A stretch of 64,000 bases of DNA, taken from assembly GCA_016706545.1 (NCBI GenBank), contig JADJJK010000046.1, forward strand, positions 1-64,000. The letters are read 5' to 3'. The translations under genes were made by a program, and so were the position numbers. This document shows, piece by piece, positions 45,309 to 53,899 of the stretch (the first letter of the stretch is position 1; each line of letters starts with the position of its first letter). The DNA is from Myxococcales bacterium (GTDB lineage Bacteria > Myxococcota_A > Polyangia > Haliangiales > Haliangiaceae). The notes below the pieces were generated by a model that ran no database searches, had not been told where the DNA came from, and was given only the letters and a program-made list of their open reading frames with translations.

Positions 45309-45701
45309 ATGCAACGAGCCGTCATCAAGACCGAAGAGGCCCCCGCTGCCATCGGCCCCTACTCTCAAGCGGTGACCGTTCCCGTTGGCGGTCAAACCAT
45401 GATCTTCTGCTCCGGTCAGATCCCGCTGGATCCCAAGACCGGGGCGATGGTGGAGGGCGATATCAGCGCCCAGACCCATCAGGTGCTCGCCAACATCCAC
45501 GCCGTGCTACGCGCCGCTGGCGCGTCGTTCGAGCACGTGGTCAAGACCACGATCTTCCTCGCTGACCTCGCCGACTTCGGCACGGTCAACGCGATCTACG
45601 CCGAGCGATTTCCCGGCAACCCGCCAGCTCGATCCACGGTCCAGGCCGCGCGGCTGCCGCGCGACTCGCGCGTCGAGATCGAGGTCATCGCCATCGTGTA
45701 G
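45309..45701 (+). CDS. ridA: RidA family 2-iminobutanoate/2-iminopropanoate deaminase
   Basis: The 130-residue protein hydrolyses reactive enamine/imine intermediates released by PLP enzymes such as threonine dehydratase. Family blocks are APAAIGPYSQAV, IFCSGQIPLDPKTGAMVEG, QTHQVLANIHAVLRAAGASF and the C-terminal PPARSTVQAARLPRDSRVEI, which includes the substrate-binding Arg and the terminal Glu. RidA-type Arg, as opposed to Rid subfamilies that lack it, supports deaminase activity. It is divergent from recQ. Confidence 0.95.
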   Translation: MQRAVIKTEEAPAAIGPYSQAVTVPVGGQTMIFCSGQIPLDPKTGAMVEGDISAQTHQVLANIHAVLRAAGASFEHVVKTTIFLADLADFGTVNAIYAERFPGNPPARSTVQAARLPRDSRVEIEVIAIV

Positions 45702-45751
45702 CGACGGGCCCGCCGAGCGGCCGGTCGGACATGACGAGCGCTCGCGGCTCC

Positions 45752-45782
45752 GGAAAACAAAAAGCCCAGCCTTGGCTGAGCT
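45752..45782 (-). terminator. Rho-independent terminator of the tRNA-Val gene
   Basis: On the minus strand AGCTCAGCC pairs with GGCTGGGCT (arms 45774-45782 and 45763-45771, one G-U pair), followed by TTTTTGTTTT (45753-45762). It starts 2 nt after the encoded CCA. No T-run exists on the plus strand, so it is not a ridA terminator. Confidence 0.8.
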
Positions 45783-45783
45783 T

Positions 45784-45858
45784 TGGTGGGCGCTGTAGGG
45801 ATTGAACCTACGACTTGCACCGTGTGAAGGTGCCACTCTCCCGCTGAGTTAAGCGCCC
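45784..45858 (-). tRNA. tRNA-Val (anticodon CAC)
   Basis: The 75-nt gene includes an encoded CCA. The acceptor stem GGGCGCT pairs fully with AGCGCCC. The D arm is CTCAGCGGGAGAG. The anticodon stem GCACC/GGTGC encloses loop TTCACAC, giving anticodon CAC, which reads valine codon GUG. The T arm is GTAGGTTCAATCCCTAC. All stems are intact. A promoter-like pair lies directly upstream and a terminator directly downstream, so it is a free-standing transcript. Confidence 0.97.
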
Positions 45859-45871
45859 GAAGAGTGCGCAT

Positions 45872-45901
45872 TGTGTACTGCATCCCGGCCCCCGCGGTCA
45901 A
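45872..45901 (-). promoter_or_regulatory. Sigma-70-type promoter of tRNA-Val
   Basis: On the minus strand TTGACC (45901-45896) and TACACA (45877-45872) are separated by 18 bp. Transcription would start about 6 nt before the mature tRNA 5' end. The boxes stand out against GC-rich flanks. Confidence 0.6.
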
Positions 45902-46060
45902 GAGCTGGCGCGCCGCAGCCGCCTAAAGCGCAACCTCTCTGCCAACCCCGCGTCCTCGCCTGGCTTCTGCCTCGTCTTCTGTTGCGCGCCAGTGCGCGCC
46001 AGTGCGCGCCCGAACGCCAGTGGGCGCGGGTGGTCGCTGTCACATCCCGGCTGCGTGGTG

Positions 46061-46081
46061 GCCAGCTTCCTGGAAGCTGGC
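46061..46081 (-). terminator. Strong hairpin downstream of acs
   Basis: A 10-bp perfect inverted repeat GCCAGCTTCC / GGAAGCTGGC with one spacer base lies 16 nt past the acs stop. No T-run follows, so it may be a factor-dependent terminator or an mRNA 3'-end stabiliser. Confidence 0.4.
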
Positions 46082-46097
46082 GCACGTCCGCGAGCGC

Positions 46098-48050
46098 TCA
46101 GTCCTCGTGCGCGAAGCTCTGCGCCAGCCGCTCGAGCACGCCCTGATCCTCGAGCGTGGTGGTGTCGCCGCGCGTGGTCGAGCCCGACGCCACCTCGCGC
46201 AGCAGGCGGCGCATGATCTTGCCGGAGCGCGTCTTTGGCAGCGCGTCGGCAAAGCGGATCTCCTCGGGCCGCGCCAGCGCGCCGATCTGGGTGGCGACGT
46301 GCGCGCGCAGCTCGGTGGCCAGCGCCTCATCCGCCGAGACGCCGGAGCGCGGCGTCACGAAGGCGACGATGGCCTGGCCCTTGAGATCGTCGGGGCGGCC
46401 CACCACCGCGGCCTCGGCGACCTTGGGGTGCGAGACCAGCGCGCTCTCGATCTCCATGGTCGAGAGCCGGTGGCCAGCGACGTTGATGACGTCATCGACC
46501 CGGCCCATGATCCAGAAGTACCCGTCCTCGTCCCGGCGAGCGCCGTCGCCCGCGAAGTACATGCCGGCGATCTCGCCAAAGTAGGTCTTGGTGAAGCGCT
46601 CGTGATCTCCGTAGATGGTGCGCAGCATGGACGGCCACGGTCGGCGGATGGCCAGAAAGCCGCCCTCGTTGGGCGCGCAGGAGGTGCCGTCCTTGCGCAC
46701 GACGTCGATGTCGTAGCCAGGCAAGGCGCGGGTGGCGGAGCCGGGCTTGGTGGGGGTGGCGCCGGGCAGCGGCGAGATCATGATGGAGCCGGTCTCGGTC
46801 TGCCACCACGTGTCGACGATGGGACAGCGGTCGCCGCCGATGCGGCTGCGGTACCACATCCAGGCCTCGGGGTTGATGGGCTCCCCCACCGAGCCGAGCA
46901 AGCGCAGCGACGAGAGATCATGGCGGGCCGGCCACTCGTCGCCCCAGCGCATGAACGCGCGGATCGCGGTGGGGGCGGTGTAGAACACCGAGACCCGCCA
47001 GCGATCGATGATGTCCCAGAAGCGATCAGGGCCGGGCTGGTTGGGCGCGCCCTCGTACATCAGCACGGTGGCGCCGTTGGCCAGCGGGCCGTACACGACG
47101 TACGAGTGGCCGGTGACCCAGCCGATGTCCGCGGTACACCAGAAGACGTCTTCATCGCGCAGGTCGAACACCAGGCGAGAGGAGTAGGCGGCGCCGGTGA
47201 GGTACCCGCCGGTGGTGTGGAGGATGCCCTTGGGCTTGCCGGTGGTGCCGCTGGTGTAAAGCGAGAACAGCGGGTGCTCCGAGTCGTGGGCGTGGGCGCG
47301 GTGGATGGGCGCGGCGCGGTCCACCGTCTCGTGCCACCAGTGGTCGCGCTTGGGATCCCAGACCACGGCGCTGTTGGTGCGGCGGACGACCAGCACGTTG
47401 CGCACCTCGGTGTCTACGATGGCCTTGTCGACGTTGTCCTTGAGCGGCACCACCGCGCCGCGCCGCCAGCCGCCGTCCGCCGTGATGACGAGCTTGGCGC
47501 GCGAGTCGCGCAGGCGATCAGCTAGCGCCTCGGCGGAGAACCCGCCAAAGACCACCGTGTGCGGCGCGCCGATGCGCGCGCACGCCAGCATGGCGATGGC
47601 GGCCTCTGGCACCATCGGCAGGTAGATGGCGACGAAGTCGCCCGAGGACACGCCCAGCGCCAGGAGCGCGTTGGCGGTCTTCTGCACCTCGCGGTGGAGC
47701 TGGCCGTAGGTCAGCACGCGGGTGTCGCCAGGCTCGCCCTCCCACAGGAGCGCAGCCTTGTTGCGGCGCCACGAGGCGGCGTGCCGATCCACGCAGTTGA
47801 CGCACACGTTGGTGGTGCCACCGACGAACCAGCGCGCGTCCGGTGCCTGCCATTGCAGGACCGTGTGCCAGCGGTGGTCCCACCACAGCTCGCTGGCGCG
47901 CGCGGCCCAGAACGCCTCCGGATTCTTGCGCGCCTCTTCTTCTAGCTCGAGGAGCCCTTCCCAGGTCCCCAGGTGCGCGGCAGCGGCGAACTCCGCCGGC
48001 GGTGGAAAGCGGCGGCGCTCGGTGAGCACCGATTCGATGGCGTTGCTCAT
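46098..48050 (-). CDS. acs: AMP-forming acetyl-CoA synthetase
   Basis: The 650-residue enzyme activates acetate with ATP and CoA. ATG 48050 begins MSNAIESVLTERRRFPPPAE. ANL-superfamily motifs are in order: P-loop LFSLYTSGTTGKPKGILHTT, acetate-pocket Trp region DIGWVTGHSYVVYGPLANGA, DTWWQTETGSIMISPLPGAT, GDGARRDEDGYFWIMGRVDD and the C-terminal lysine segment ALPKTRSGKIMRRLLREVAS. That lysine is the usual acetylation control site. WFVGGTTNVCVNCVDRHAAS is the N-terminal family signature. The gene downstream in genome order on the same strand (48182-49590, transcribed before acs) is an ATP-grasp acyl-CoA-synthetase-like gene. Confidence 0.96.
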   Translation of the reverse strand: MSNAIESVLTERRRFPPPAEFAAAAHLGTWEGLLELEEEARKNPEAFWAARASELWWDHRWHTVLQWQAPDARWFVGGTTNVCVNCVDRHAASWRRNKAALLWEGEPGDTRVLTYGQLHREVQKTANALLALGVSSGDFVAIYLPMVPEAAIAMLACARIGAPHTVVFGGFSAEALADRLRDSRAKLVITADGGWRRGAVVPLKDNVDKAIVDTEVRNVLVVRRTNSAVVWDPKRDHWWHETVDRAAPIHRAHAHDSEHPLFSLYTSGTTGKPKGILHTTGGYLTGAAYSSRLVFDLRDEDVFWCTADIGWVTGHSYVVYGPLANGATVLMYEGAPNQPGPDRFWDIIDRWRVSVFYTAPTAIRAFMRWGDEWPARHDLSSLRLLGSVGEPINPEAWMWYRSRIGGDRCPIVDTWWQTETGSIMISPLPGATPTKPGSATRALPGYDIDVVRKDGTSCAPNEGGFLAIRRPWPSMLRTIYGDHERFTKTYFGEIAGMYFAGDGARRDEDGYFWIMGRVDDVINVAGHRLSTMEIESALVSHPKVAEAAVVGRPDDLKGQAIVAFVTPRSGVSADEALATELRAHVATQIGALARPEEIRFADALPKTRSGKIMRRLLREVASGSTTRGDTTTLEDQGVLERLAQSFAHED

Positions 48051-48181
48051 GGCGTGATCCTTTGCGTCATGCGCGGGCGATCTTCTGCCGCCTGGGCGCG
48101 CCGGGCAACCGCTGCGCGCCGTTTCATCGCGGCGTGGTGCGCCACGCTTGGCGACACAGCCACACACCCAGCCCCGGGCCG

Positions 48182-49590
48182 TCAGCTCTCGAGCTGGATC
48201 GCGGCGTCGATGACGAGCGTGCGATCTCCGCGGGACCCGACGACGATGCGCGACAGCTCCAGGGAGCGAAAGCGCGCTTGGTGGTCGGCCATGAGGTGGG
48301 AGGCGCGGCGCAAGAGGTTGGCCAGCGCCACACGGTCTGGTTCAGGCTCGCCCGAGCGGCTGGCCACCAGCAGGCTGGCCAAGGCCAGCGCGTCCGCCAG
48401 CCGCAGCGGCGCCGGCGCGGCGGCGGGGGCTGCCCCGGCGCCTCGACGATGACGGTGAGCCCCACGCACGGCAGCGGCTCGATGCGGGCGGACAGCAGGC
48501 GCCCAGGCGGCGGGCTCTCGCGCACGATCACCGCCGGCTCGGGCTCGGTTCGCCCGGTGAGCACCGCCGAGAACGCGCGCCGCACGCCGGCGGCGGTGTC
48601 GAGGCTCGCCTCCAGCGGACAGCCGTCCCGCTCGCTGGGCAGGTCGCTGGCCCAGGGCTTGATGTCCACCGGGTAGCCCACGCGCTTGGCCAGCGCGACC
48701 GCGGCCGACGGCGTGGCCGCCACCGCCTGGCGGGTGATGGGCACGCCGTAGGCGGCGAGCAGCACCTTGCTCTCGTGATCGCCAAGCCGGCGCTCGAAGC
48801 GGCCGATCTTGCCGAGCTGGCGGTCCAGCCGCGGCCGGTCGATCTCGAGCTCCGCGGCGGCGGTGCGGGGCGCGGGGCCGCGGCCCAGGGCGGCGCGCTC
48901 GACGGCCTGGCCGGTGATCGACGTGGCGCGCGCGGCGGCCTGCACGCCGTGCAGCCAGCGCGTGGAGGTGGCGAGCTCGGCGCGGGGACAGACCGGCACC
49001 ACCAGCGCCGGCACCGCCGTGGTCGGGGGCGCTTGCCGGGCGTCGATCAACACGGCGTCGGTGGGCTCGATGGAGGTCAGCAGCGAGGACAGCGGTGGCC
49101 GCGTGCCCTCGCTGTCGAGCGCCAGCGCCGCGGCCTCGAGCCAGGTCCCCGGCTCGGCGACGATCGCCACCCGGCTGCCGCGCGGCGCGCCATGCACCGC
49201 GACCAGCACGATGGCCTCGATCCATGCGTCGGGGTCGTCGAAGATGGCGACGCCGAAGCTGCGCAGGTACGACGCCGCGGCCGCGCGGTCCACGGTGCCG
49301 CGGCCGGCCTTGCGCAGCGGCGGGCACAAGAGCAAGAGCGGCGGCTCGCTGACGCTCTGAGCCGCCGCGATGGCGGAGGCGGTGGCAAGGTCCGGAGGCT
49401 CGGCGAGGGCCCAGGCCATGATGGCCTCATCGCCAGAGCTTGGCTCGGGCGTGGTGCGCGCCTCGATGCCGCGCGCCTTGAGCACCGCGACCACGTCACC
49501 GCCCAGGGCGCTGGGCGCGACCACGATCACGCGCGGCGCACGCAGAGGCAGATCGCCGCCGAGGGCGGCAATGGGGGCAGGGCTGGCCAA
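48182..49590 (-). CDS. ATP-grasp acyl-CoA synthetase (NDP-forming)-like protein, one apparent frameshift
   Basis: The N-terminal part (from ATG 49590) has a degenerate CoA-binding/ligase-like region (VIVVAPSALGGDVVAVLKAR, GSRVAIVAEPGTWLEAAALA). The C-terminal part begins with an ATP-grasp_5-type segment: LGDHESKVLLAAYGVPITRQ and AVALAKRVGYPVDIKPWASD. Near 48430 the frame breaks in a C/G-rich run after IVEAPGQPPP. Clean coding resumes in another frame: LRLADALALASLLVASRSGE and LELSRIVVGSRGDRTLVIDA, ending at 48182. A one-base error would join them. The ELSRIV...VIDA pattern is the normal end of ATP-grasp domains in ADP-forming acetyl-CoA synthetases. It lies 131 bp upstream of acs on the same strand. 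Confidence 0.75.
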
Positions 49591-49722
49591 ATCCCCGAAA
49601 GGCTAGCGGACTCGACGAAGGTGGGTCAAGAATCCACCCACCCGCATGCCGCCTATCTGCGCCCCGTCGCGGCCGCGGTCGGCCCGTCGCGCTGCGCCCG
49701 TCGCTGGGCAAAAGGCAGGCGG

Positions 49723-50121
49723 CTAGGGGCTGGCGAGGCGCTCGGGGCTGCGCGCGGCGGTCGCCAGGGCGCGGCGTGCGCGGTCGCAGGTGCCCGAACA
49801 TGCATCGATTTCCCAGCCATGTCGGGCGCACACCACGTTCTCGCCCTCCACGAAGCCGTCCGAGATGGGGCCGCCATCGTGGGGGCAGCGGTCCGGCAGG
49901 ACATAGAGCCTGCCGGTGGCGGTGCGGACCACCGCCACCTGGACGCCGCCGCGCTGCGCGGGCGCGACCTCCGCTGCGTCCAGCGACGCGGCGACCTCGG
50001 CGACCTCGGCGAGCGGGCGGCCCCGAGACCAGCCCGCGGAAGCCGCGTCCGCGCCTGGGTCGTCCGGGTCGTCCGGGTCGTAGCCCAGCTCCTCGAGGAG
50101 CAGCGCGTGAATCGAGGCCAT
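49723..50121 (-). CDS. Rieske [2Fe-2S] ferredoxin-type protein
   Basis: The 132-residue soluble protein starts MASIHALLLEELGYDPDDPD. The Rieske cluster ligands are intact: C79-P-H81 in DRCPHDGGPISDGF and C98-A-R-H101 in VVCARHGWEID. The segment GGVQVAVVRTATGRLYVLPD precedes the first site as in NirD-like and dioxygenase-ferredoxin Rieske domains. An acidic N-terminal extension (EELGYDPDDPDDPGADAA) is unusual. It probably transfers electrons to an oxygenase or reductase that is not nearby. Confidence 0.9.
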   Translation of the reverse strand: MASIHALLLEELGYDPDDPDDPGADAASAGWSRGRPLAEVAEVAASLDAAEVAPAQRGGVQVAVVRTATGRLYVLPDRCPHDGGPISDGFVEGENVVCARHGWEIDACSGTCDRARRALATAARSPERLASP

Positions 50122-50339
50122 GCGTGGACGCTAGGGCACGCCCCTGACAGCCAGCGCGGAGGCACAGGCGGGGATCGTCGTCGGGGCAGGGAGATCGTTC
50201 GGGCTGCTTTCGGATACCTAGCTGGGGATCATCCACAGCTCGATCTTTGCGACGGCATCCGGCCATTGGCGGCGCGGCGCGCCCCCCGTTGACAACGGCG
50301 CGAGGCCGCGATGTCCGGCGACGTCCGGCGTCTTGCAGG

Positions 50340-51038
50340 CTAGCGACGCTCCACCAGCGCGGTGCAGAGCCAGTGCTCTTCGACCTGGGCCCACGTCAGC
50401 TCCAGCGTGCAGCCGGCGAGCTCGGACGCGAGGCGTGGGTCCACCGCATGCGCGCGGCCCTCGCCCTGGGCGTCGAGCTCCACCTCGACCTCGCGAAAGC
50501 CCACGTAGCGGCGCAGCCACGGATCGATGGCCTTGTACACCGCCTCCTTGGCGGAGAACCGCAAGGTCACCGCCAGGCCGCGCGCGCGCTCGTCGAGAGA
50601 TTCGAGCTGTCGCAGCTCGCGGTCGGTCAGGACCCGCGCCGAGATGTCATAGCGCGACGGCGCGGCGTGCTCGAGATCGACGCCGATGGAGCGCGCGGCC
50701 TGGCGGGGCGCCGCCAGCGCCGCCGCCCAGCGGCCCTTGTGGCTCAGCGACGCCGCGGCGGTGGTCGGCACGCTCGGCGCGCCGCGATCGTCGCGCAGCA
50801 GCGGCAGGTCGCAGGCGAGGTCCTGGCCGCGCAGCGCCTGGCGCAGCGCGGTGCGGCCGAGGATCCACTCGGCCTTGCGCAAGGGCGCGAGCGTGAGGGC
50901 GAGCTGCTGCTCGCGCGGGTGCAGCGCGGCCAGCGCGCGCGCCAGCTCGTGCTCGCCGTCGTCGCCGGACGAGGCTCGCACCATCGCCACCAGGCCGTGG
51001 CGCCCCGGCCGCAAGATCGGTTCCACGTCGTTCACCAT
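50340..51038 (-). CDS. 4'-phosphopantetheinyl transferase (Sfp/EntD type)
   Basis: The enzyme activates carrier proteins of PKS, NRPS or fatty acid synthesis. ATG 51038 begins MVNDVEPILRPGRHGLVAMV. The Mg/CoA motifs are GVDLE at 119-123 and FSAKEAVYK at 161-169; SLSHKGRWAAAL near 98 is the phosphate-binding SxSHxxG-like site. The 232-residue length is typical of the Sfp group, so a broad acceptor range is possible. No PKS or NRPS genes are in the window. It starts 66 bp after modC on the same strand. Confidence 0.92.
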   Translation of the reverse strand: MVNDVEPILRPGRHGLVAMVRASSGDDGEHELARALAALHPREQQLALTLAPLRKAEWILGRTALRQALRGQDLACDLPLLRDDRGAPSVPTTAAASLSHKGRWAAALAAPRQAARSIGVDLEHAAPSRYDISARVLTDRELRQLESLDERARGLAVTLRFSAKEAVYKAIDPWLRRYVGFREVEVELDAQGEGRAHAVDPRLASELAGCTLELTWAQVEEHWLCTALVERR

Positions 51039-51104
51039 AGCAGGTCGCCAGGACGCGGACCGAAAGGCGTCGGACCCCGCACCAGCTCGCACCAGCTCAC
51101 CGGG

Positions 51105-51806
51105 TCAGAGCAGCTCGAGGTCTGGATCGCGCAGCACGTCCGCGGCGCGGCCCACCGCCGCCACCTGTCCGCGGTGGATGCGCACCACCTGATCCGCCAT
51201 GGCGCGGGCCTCGGCCACGTTGTGGGTGACGTGGATGGACGGGATGCGCAGCTCGTCCACGAGCTGGCGCACGAGCTGGCCGAGCTGCTGCCGAAGCTCC
51301 GGATCGAGCGCGGAGAAGGGCTCATCGAGGAGCAGGAGCTGCGGCTGGCGCGCCAGCGCGCGCGCCAGCGCCACCCGCTGCGCCTCGCCGCCGGAGAACG
51401 TGCGCGGTCGACGGTGCGCGAGGTGGTCCACGCCGAGCTTGGCCAGCAAGGCGTGGGCGCGGGCGTGGCGCTCCGCGCGCGGCAGCGAGCGCGGCATGCC
51501 GTACTCCACGTTGCCGATGGCGGTGCGGTGCGGAAACAGGGCCAGGCTCTGGAACAGAAACCCCAGCCGACGTTGCTGGATGGGCACGCTGAGCCCTTGC
51601 GCGGACTCGAACCACACCGTGTCCCCGAGCGCCACCCGTCCCTGGGACGGCACGACCAGCCCGGCGATGGCCGCCATGAGCGTGCTCTTGCCGGCGCCCG
51701 AGGGGCCCATCACGCAGGTGATGCCGGGCGGAAAGCGCAGGTCCACCCGCAGCGAGAAGCCGCCGCCGGCGCGATCCACGTCGAAGCGCGCGACCAGATC
51801 AGTCAT
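51105..51806 (-). CDS. modC: Molybdate ABC transporter ATP-binding protein ModC (short form)
   Basis: The ATPase has Walker A GPSGAGKS at 34-41, Q-loop LFQSLALFPH, signature TFSGGEAQRVALARAL, Walker B LLLLDEPFSALDPELR and switch His in IHVTHN. VWFESAQGLSVPIQQRRLGF is typical of ModC. At 233 residues it ends just after the ATPase core and lacks the C-terminal TOBE domains that sense molybdate in full-length ModC (about 350 residues). It overlaps modB by 8 bp. Confidence 0.93.
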   Translation of the reverse strand: MTDLVARFDVDRAGGGFSLRVDLRFPPGITCVMGPSGAGKSTLMAAIAGLVVPSQGRVALGDTVWFESAQGLSVPIQQRRLGFLFQSLALFPHRTAIGNVEYGMPRSLPRAERHARAHALLAKLGVDHLAHRRPRTFSGGEAQRVALARALARQPQLLLLDEPFSALDPELRQQLGQLVRQLVDELRIPSIHVTHNVAEARAMADQVVRIHRGQVAAVGRAADVLRDPDLELL

Positions 51807-52458
51807 GCGGGCCCCGCGACAGGCGGTTGACCGCGTACAGGATGCCGACGCCGACCACGGTCATGACGACGGCCATGCGGTTGGCGTCGGCCTCGCGGTT
51901 GGCCTGGATCGCGTCGTAGATGAAGATCGACGCTGGCTGGGTGTCGCCGATGCGGGATCCGGCGACCATGATCGTGATGCCGAAGTCGCCGAGCGCGCGC
52001 GCGAAGCCGAGCATGGCGCCGCCGATGATGCCGGGCGCCGCCAGCGGCAGGACCACGGTGAAGAACGTGCGTAGCTTCCCGGCGCCGAGGGTGTGCGCGG
52101 CCAGGACCAGCGTGGGGTCCACGTGCTCGAGGCCCGTGCGCGAGGCCCGCACCACCAGCGGCAGCGAGCCCACGGTGGCGGCGATGACGGCGCCGGTCAG
52201 GGTGAACACGATCGACGTGCCAAACAACCGCTCCCACATCTGCCCGACGGCGCTGTTGACGCCCAGCGACACCAGCAAGTAGTAGCCGAGCACCGTGGGC
52301 GGCAAGACCATCGGCGCGGACACCACCGCGTCCAGCAGGTGGCGCGCCGGGAGCTTGCGCCAGGTCAAGAGCATGGCCAGCGCCACCCCGCACACCACCG
52401 ACACAAACGTCGCCATCGCGGCGATGCGCAGTGACAGCAGAAGCGGTGCCCAGCTCAC
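51799..52458 (-). CDS. modB: Molybdate ABC transporter permease ModB
   Basis: The 219-residue permease has about five hydrophobic segments (SLRIAAMATFVSVVCGVALA, APMVLPPTVLGYYLLVSLGV, TLTGAVIAATVGSLPLVVRA). The EAA loop, which docks the ATPase, is HTLGAGKLRTFFTVVLPLAA with GFARALGDFGITIMVAGSRI after it. GDFG is the usual ModB variant. Its 3' end overlaps modC by 8 bp. The substrate-binding partner modA is 22 kb away at 29011-29778. Confidence 0.95.
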   Translation of the reverse strand: MSWAPLLLSLRIAAMATFVSVVCGVALAMLLTWRKLPARHLLDAVVSAPMVLPPTVLGYYLLVSLGVNSAVGQMWERLFGTSIVFTLTGAVIAATVGSLPLVVRASRTGLEHVDPTLVLAAHTLGAGKLRTFFTVVLPLAAPGIIGGAMLGFARALGDFGITIMVAGSRIGDTQPASIFIYDAIQANREADANRMAVVMTVVGVGILYAVNRLSRGPHD

Positions 52459-52520
52459 GTCCTTGGCAATGTATCAGGTTGCCTGGCGCCCGCGGCGGTC
52501 GCCGCCGTGAAGGCGGAGGG

Positions 52521-52583
52521 TTCCGCGCGCGTCGGCGCCGTTTCCGCGCGCGTCGGCGCCGTTTCTGCGCGCGTCGGCGCCGT
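52521..52583. repeat. 21-bp tandem repeat upstream of modB
   Basis: Three 21-bp units beginning TTCCGCGCGCGTCGGCGCCG are perfect but for one base in the third unit (TTCT). The array occupies the gap between modB and the retropepsin-like lipoprotein gene, 63 bp upstream of the modB start. Seven codons per unit keep any reading frame. Confidence 0.9.
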
Positions 52584-52603
52584 CCACGCAGCTCCCGCTG
52601 CGG

Positions 52604-53899
52604 TCACCGTCCGCGGGCGGTCGCCGCCGGAGCTGGCCGGCACGAGCGGGCTCGCTCGCAGGTGTCGAGGTTGGGCAGGTCCGGGAAGATCGTACATTGC
52701 GCCGCGCTGCATCGGGCCAGCAGGCGGTTGTTGGGATAGTCGATGTCGAGCTCCAGCGAGCGCAAGAGCTCGGTGCCCAGCACGCCGTCGACCTCTGGCG
52801 TCTCGGGGTGCAGCTCCGTGCGCAGGCCAGCGAGCAGCGGCTCGGCGTCGGCGATGACCAGGACCTGCACCGGGCGGGAGAGCTCCACCATCGCCGGCGC
52901 GCCGCACCGCTCTTTCTTGGCGGTGCAGAGCTTGGTGCGGTTCTGCGGCTCGCAGTCATCTTCGAGCAAGACCTTGTGCCAGTACACCTCGCCGCACGCG
53001 CCGCGGTCGGTGGCCTGACCCACCAGGGTCAGGGCGGGCAGGGTGGTGGTGCGCCCCTGCAGGCGTCCGGACGGGATGGTCACCGCCGCCGCTGGCAACG
53101 TCGCCAGCTCCGGAACCGGCAGGCCGGTCTGGGCCTGCCGAACCACCCGGTAGCGTTGATACGCGGACTCGCTCAGCAGCGTGGGCCCCAGCGCGGTGGA
53201 GACCAGGAGCATCAGATCCGTGCCGCGCTCGCTGATGACGTCGGTGGTCTTGGGGGCGACGCACGAGGACACGGTGATGCGCCGGCCGACGTACGGCACC
53301 TCGGTGCCGCCGAGCACCAGGGTGCCGCCGCCGCGGAACGGCTCCGGGAACACCGCCTCGCACAGCGCGGTGCGCTGCGAGGCCGAGCCCGCGATGTCGG
53401 GGAACACGGAGATCCGGCTCTTGCCCAGATCCAGGCGCAGGGCGTCACCAGCGAACAGGTCCGCGCCCAGGACCACCTGAAACGGGATCTCCGCGCCGCT
53501 GTTGCCGACCACGCACGTGGGCTCATCGCACGGATGAAGCTCCAGCACCGGGCCCTCCAGCAGGGCGCGGGCGACCTCTCGGGCGCCGGCGGCGGCGGCG
53601 CCCACCAGGTAGAACGAGCGGAGCTGCGAGCGCGCGGCGCCGTCCTGGCCGGGATCGAGGATCGAGAGCGGCGACAGCACGTCCACCAGGGACTCGCGCG
53701 ACACGCCGCCTGGCTCGTTGCTCGACACCTGCACCGCGCCGGACGCCAGCCCTACCGAGATCGGATAGGGATCGCCCGACGACTCGTTGGTGGCGAACGG
53801 GTCTGTGATGAGGCTGCAGCCTCCACCAAGGACGAGCGCCGCCGCGACCCACGCCGCGGCGGGCCGACCGGGCGCCGGCTTGCTAGAAAGGCAGCTCAT
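52604..53899 (-). CDS. Lipoprotein with retropepsin-like repeats
   Basis: The start is ATG 53899 (MSCLSSKPAPGRPAAAWVAA) with lipobox near GGGCSL. The 431-residue protein shows two beta-rich modules like clan AA aspartyl proteases. The first has IPFQVVLGADLFAGDALRLD and ISVFPDIAG. The second, near 370-410, has PEVDGVLGTELLRSLELDID followed by YPNNRLLARC. The GxLGxxLLxxxxLxxDYxxxRL pattern is typical of the second half of a retropepsin domain. I do not see a clear catalytic D-T/S-G, so it may be a non-catalytic relative. Cys residues in CDEPTCVVG, CGEVYW and CTAKKERCGA could form disulfides. Its start overlaps ygfZ by 17 bp. Confidence 0.78.
   Translation of the reverse strand: MSCLSSKPAPGRPAAAWVAAALVLGGGCSLITDPFATNESSGDPYPISVGLASGAVQVSSNEPGGVSRESLVDVLSPLSILDPGQDGAARSQLRSFYLVGAAAAGAREVARALLEGPVLELHPCDEPTCVVGNSGAEIPFQVVLGADLFAGDALRLDLGKSRISVFPDIAGSASQRTALCEAVFPEPFRGGGTLVLGGTEVPYVGRRITVSSCVAPKTTDVISERGTDLMLLVSTALGPTLLSESAYQRYRVVRQAQTGLPVPELATLPAAAVTIPSGRLQGRTTTLPALTLVGQATDRGACGEVYWHKVLLEDDCEPQNRTKLCTAKKERCGAPAMVELSRPVQVLVIADAEPLLAGLRTELHPETPEVDGVLGTELLRSLELDIDYPNNRLLARCSAAQCTIFPDLPNLDTCERARSCRPAPAATARGR

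Noticed and set aside
49614..49645. Hairpin near the ATP-grasp gene start as a terminator
   Set aside because: The GGTGGG/CCACCC stem is short, has no T-run, and lies where the Rieske transcript would only marginally need it; unsupported.
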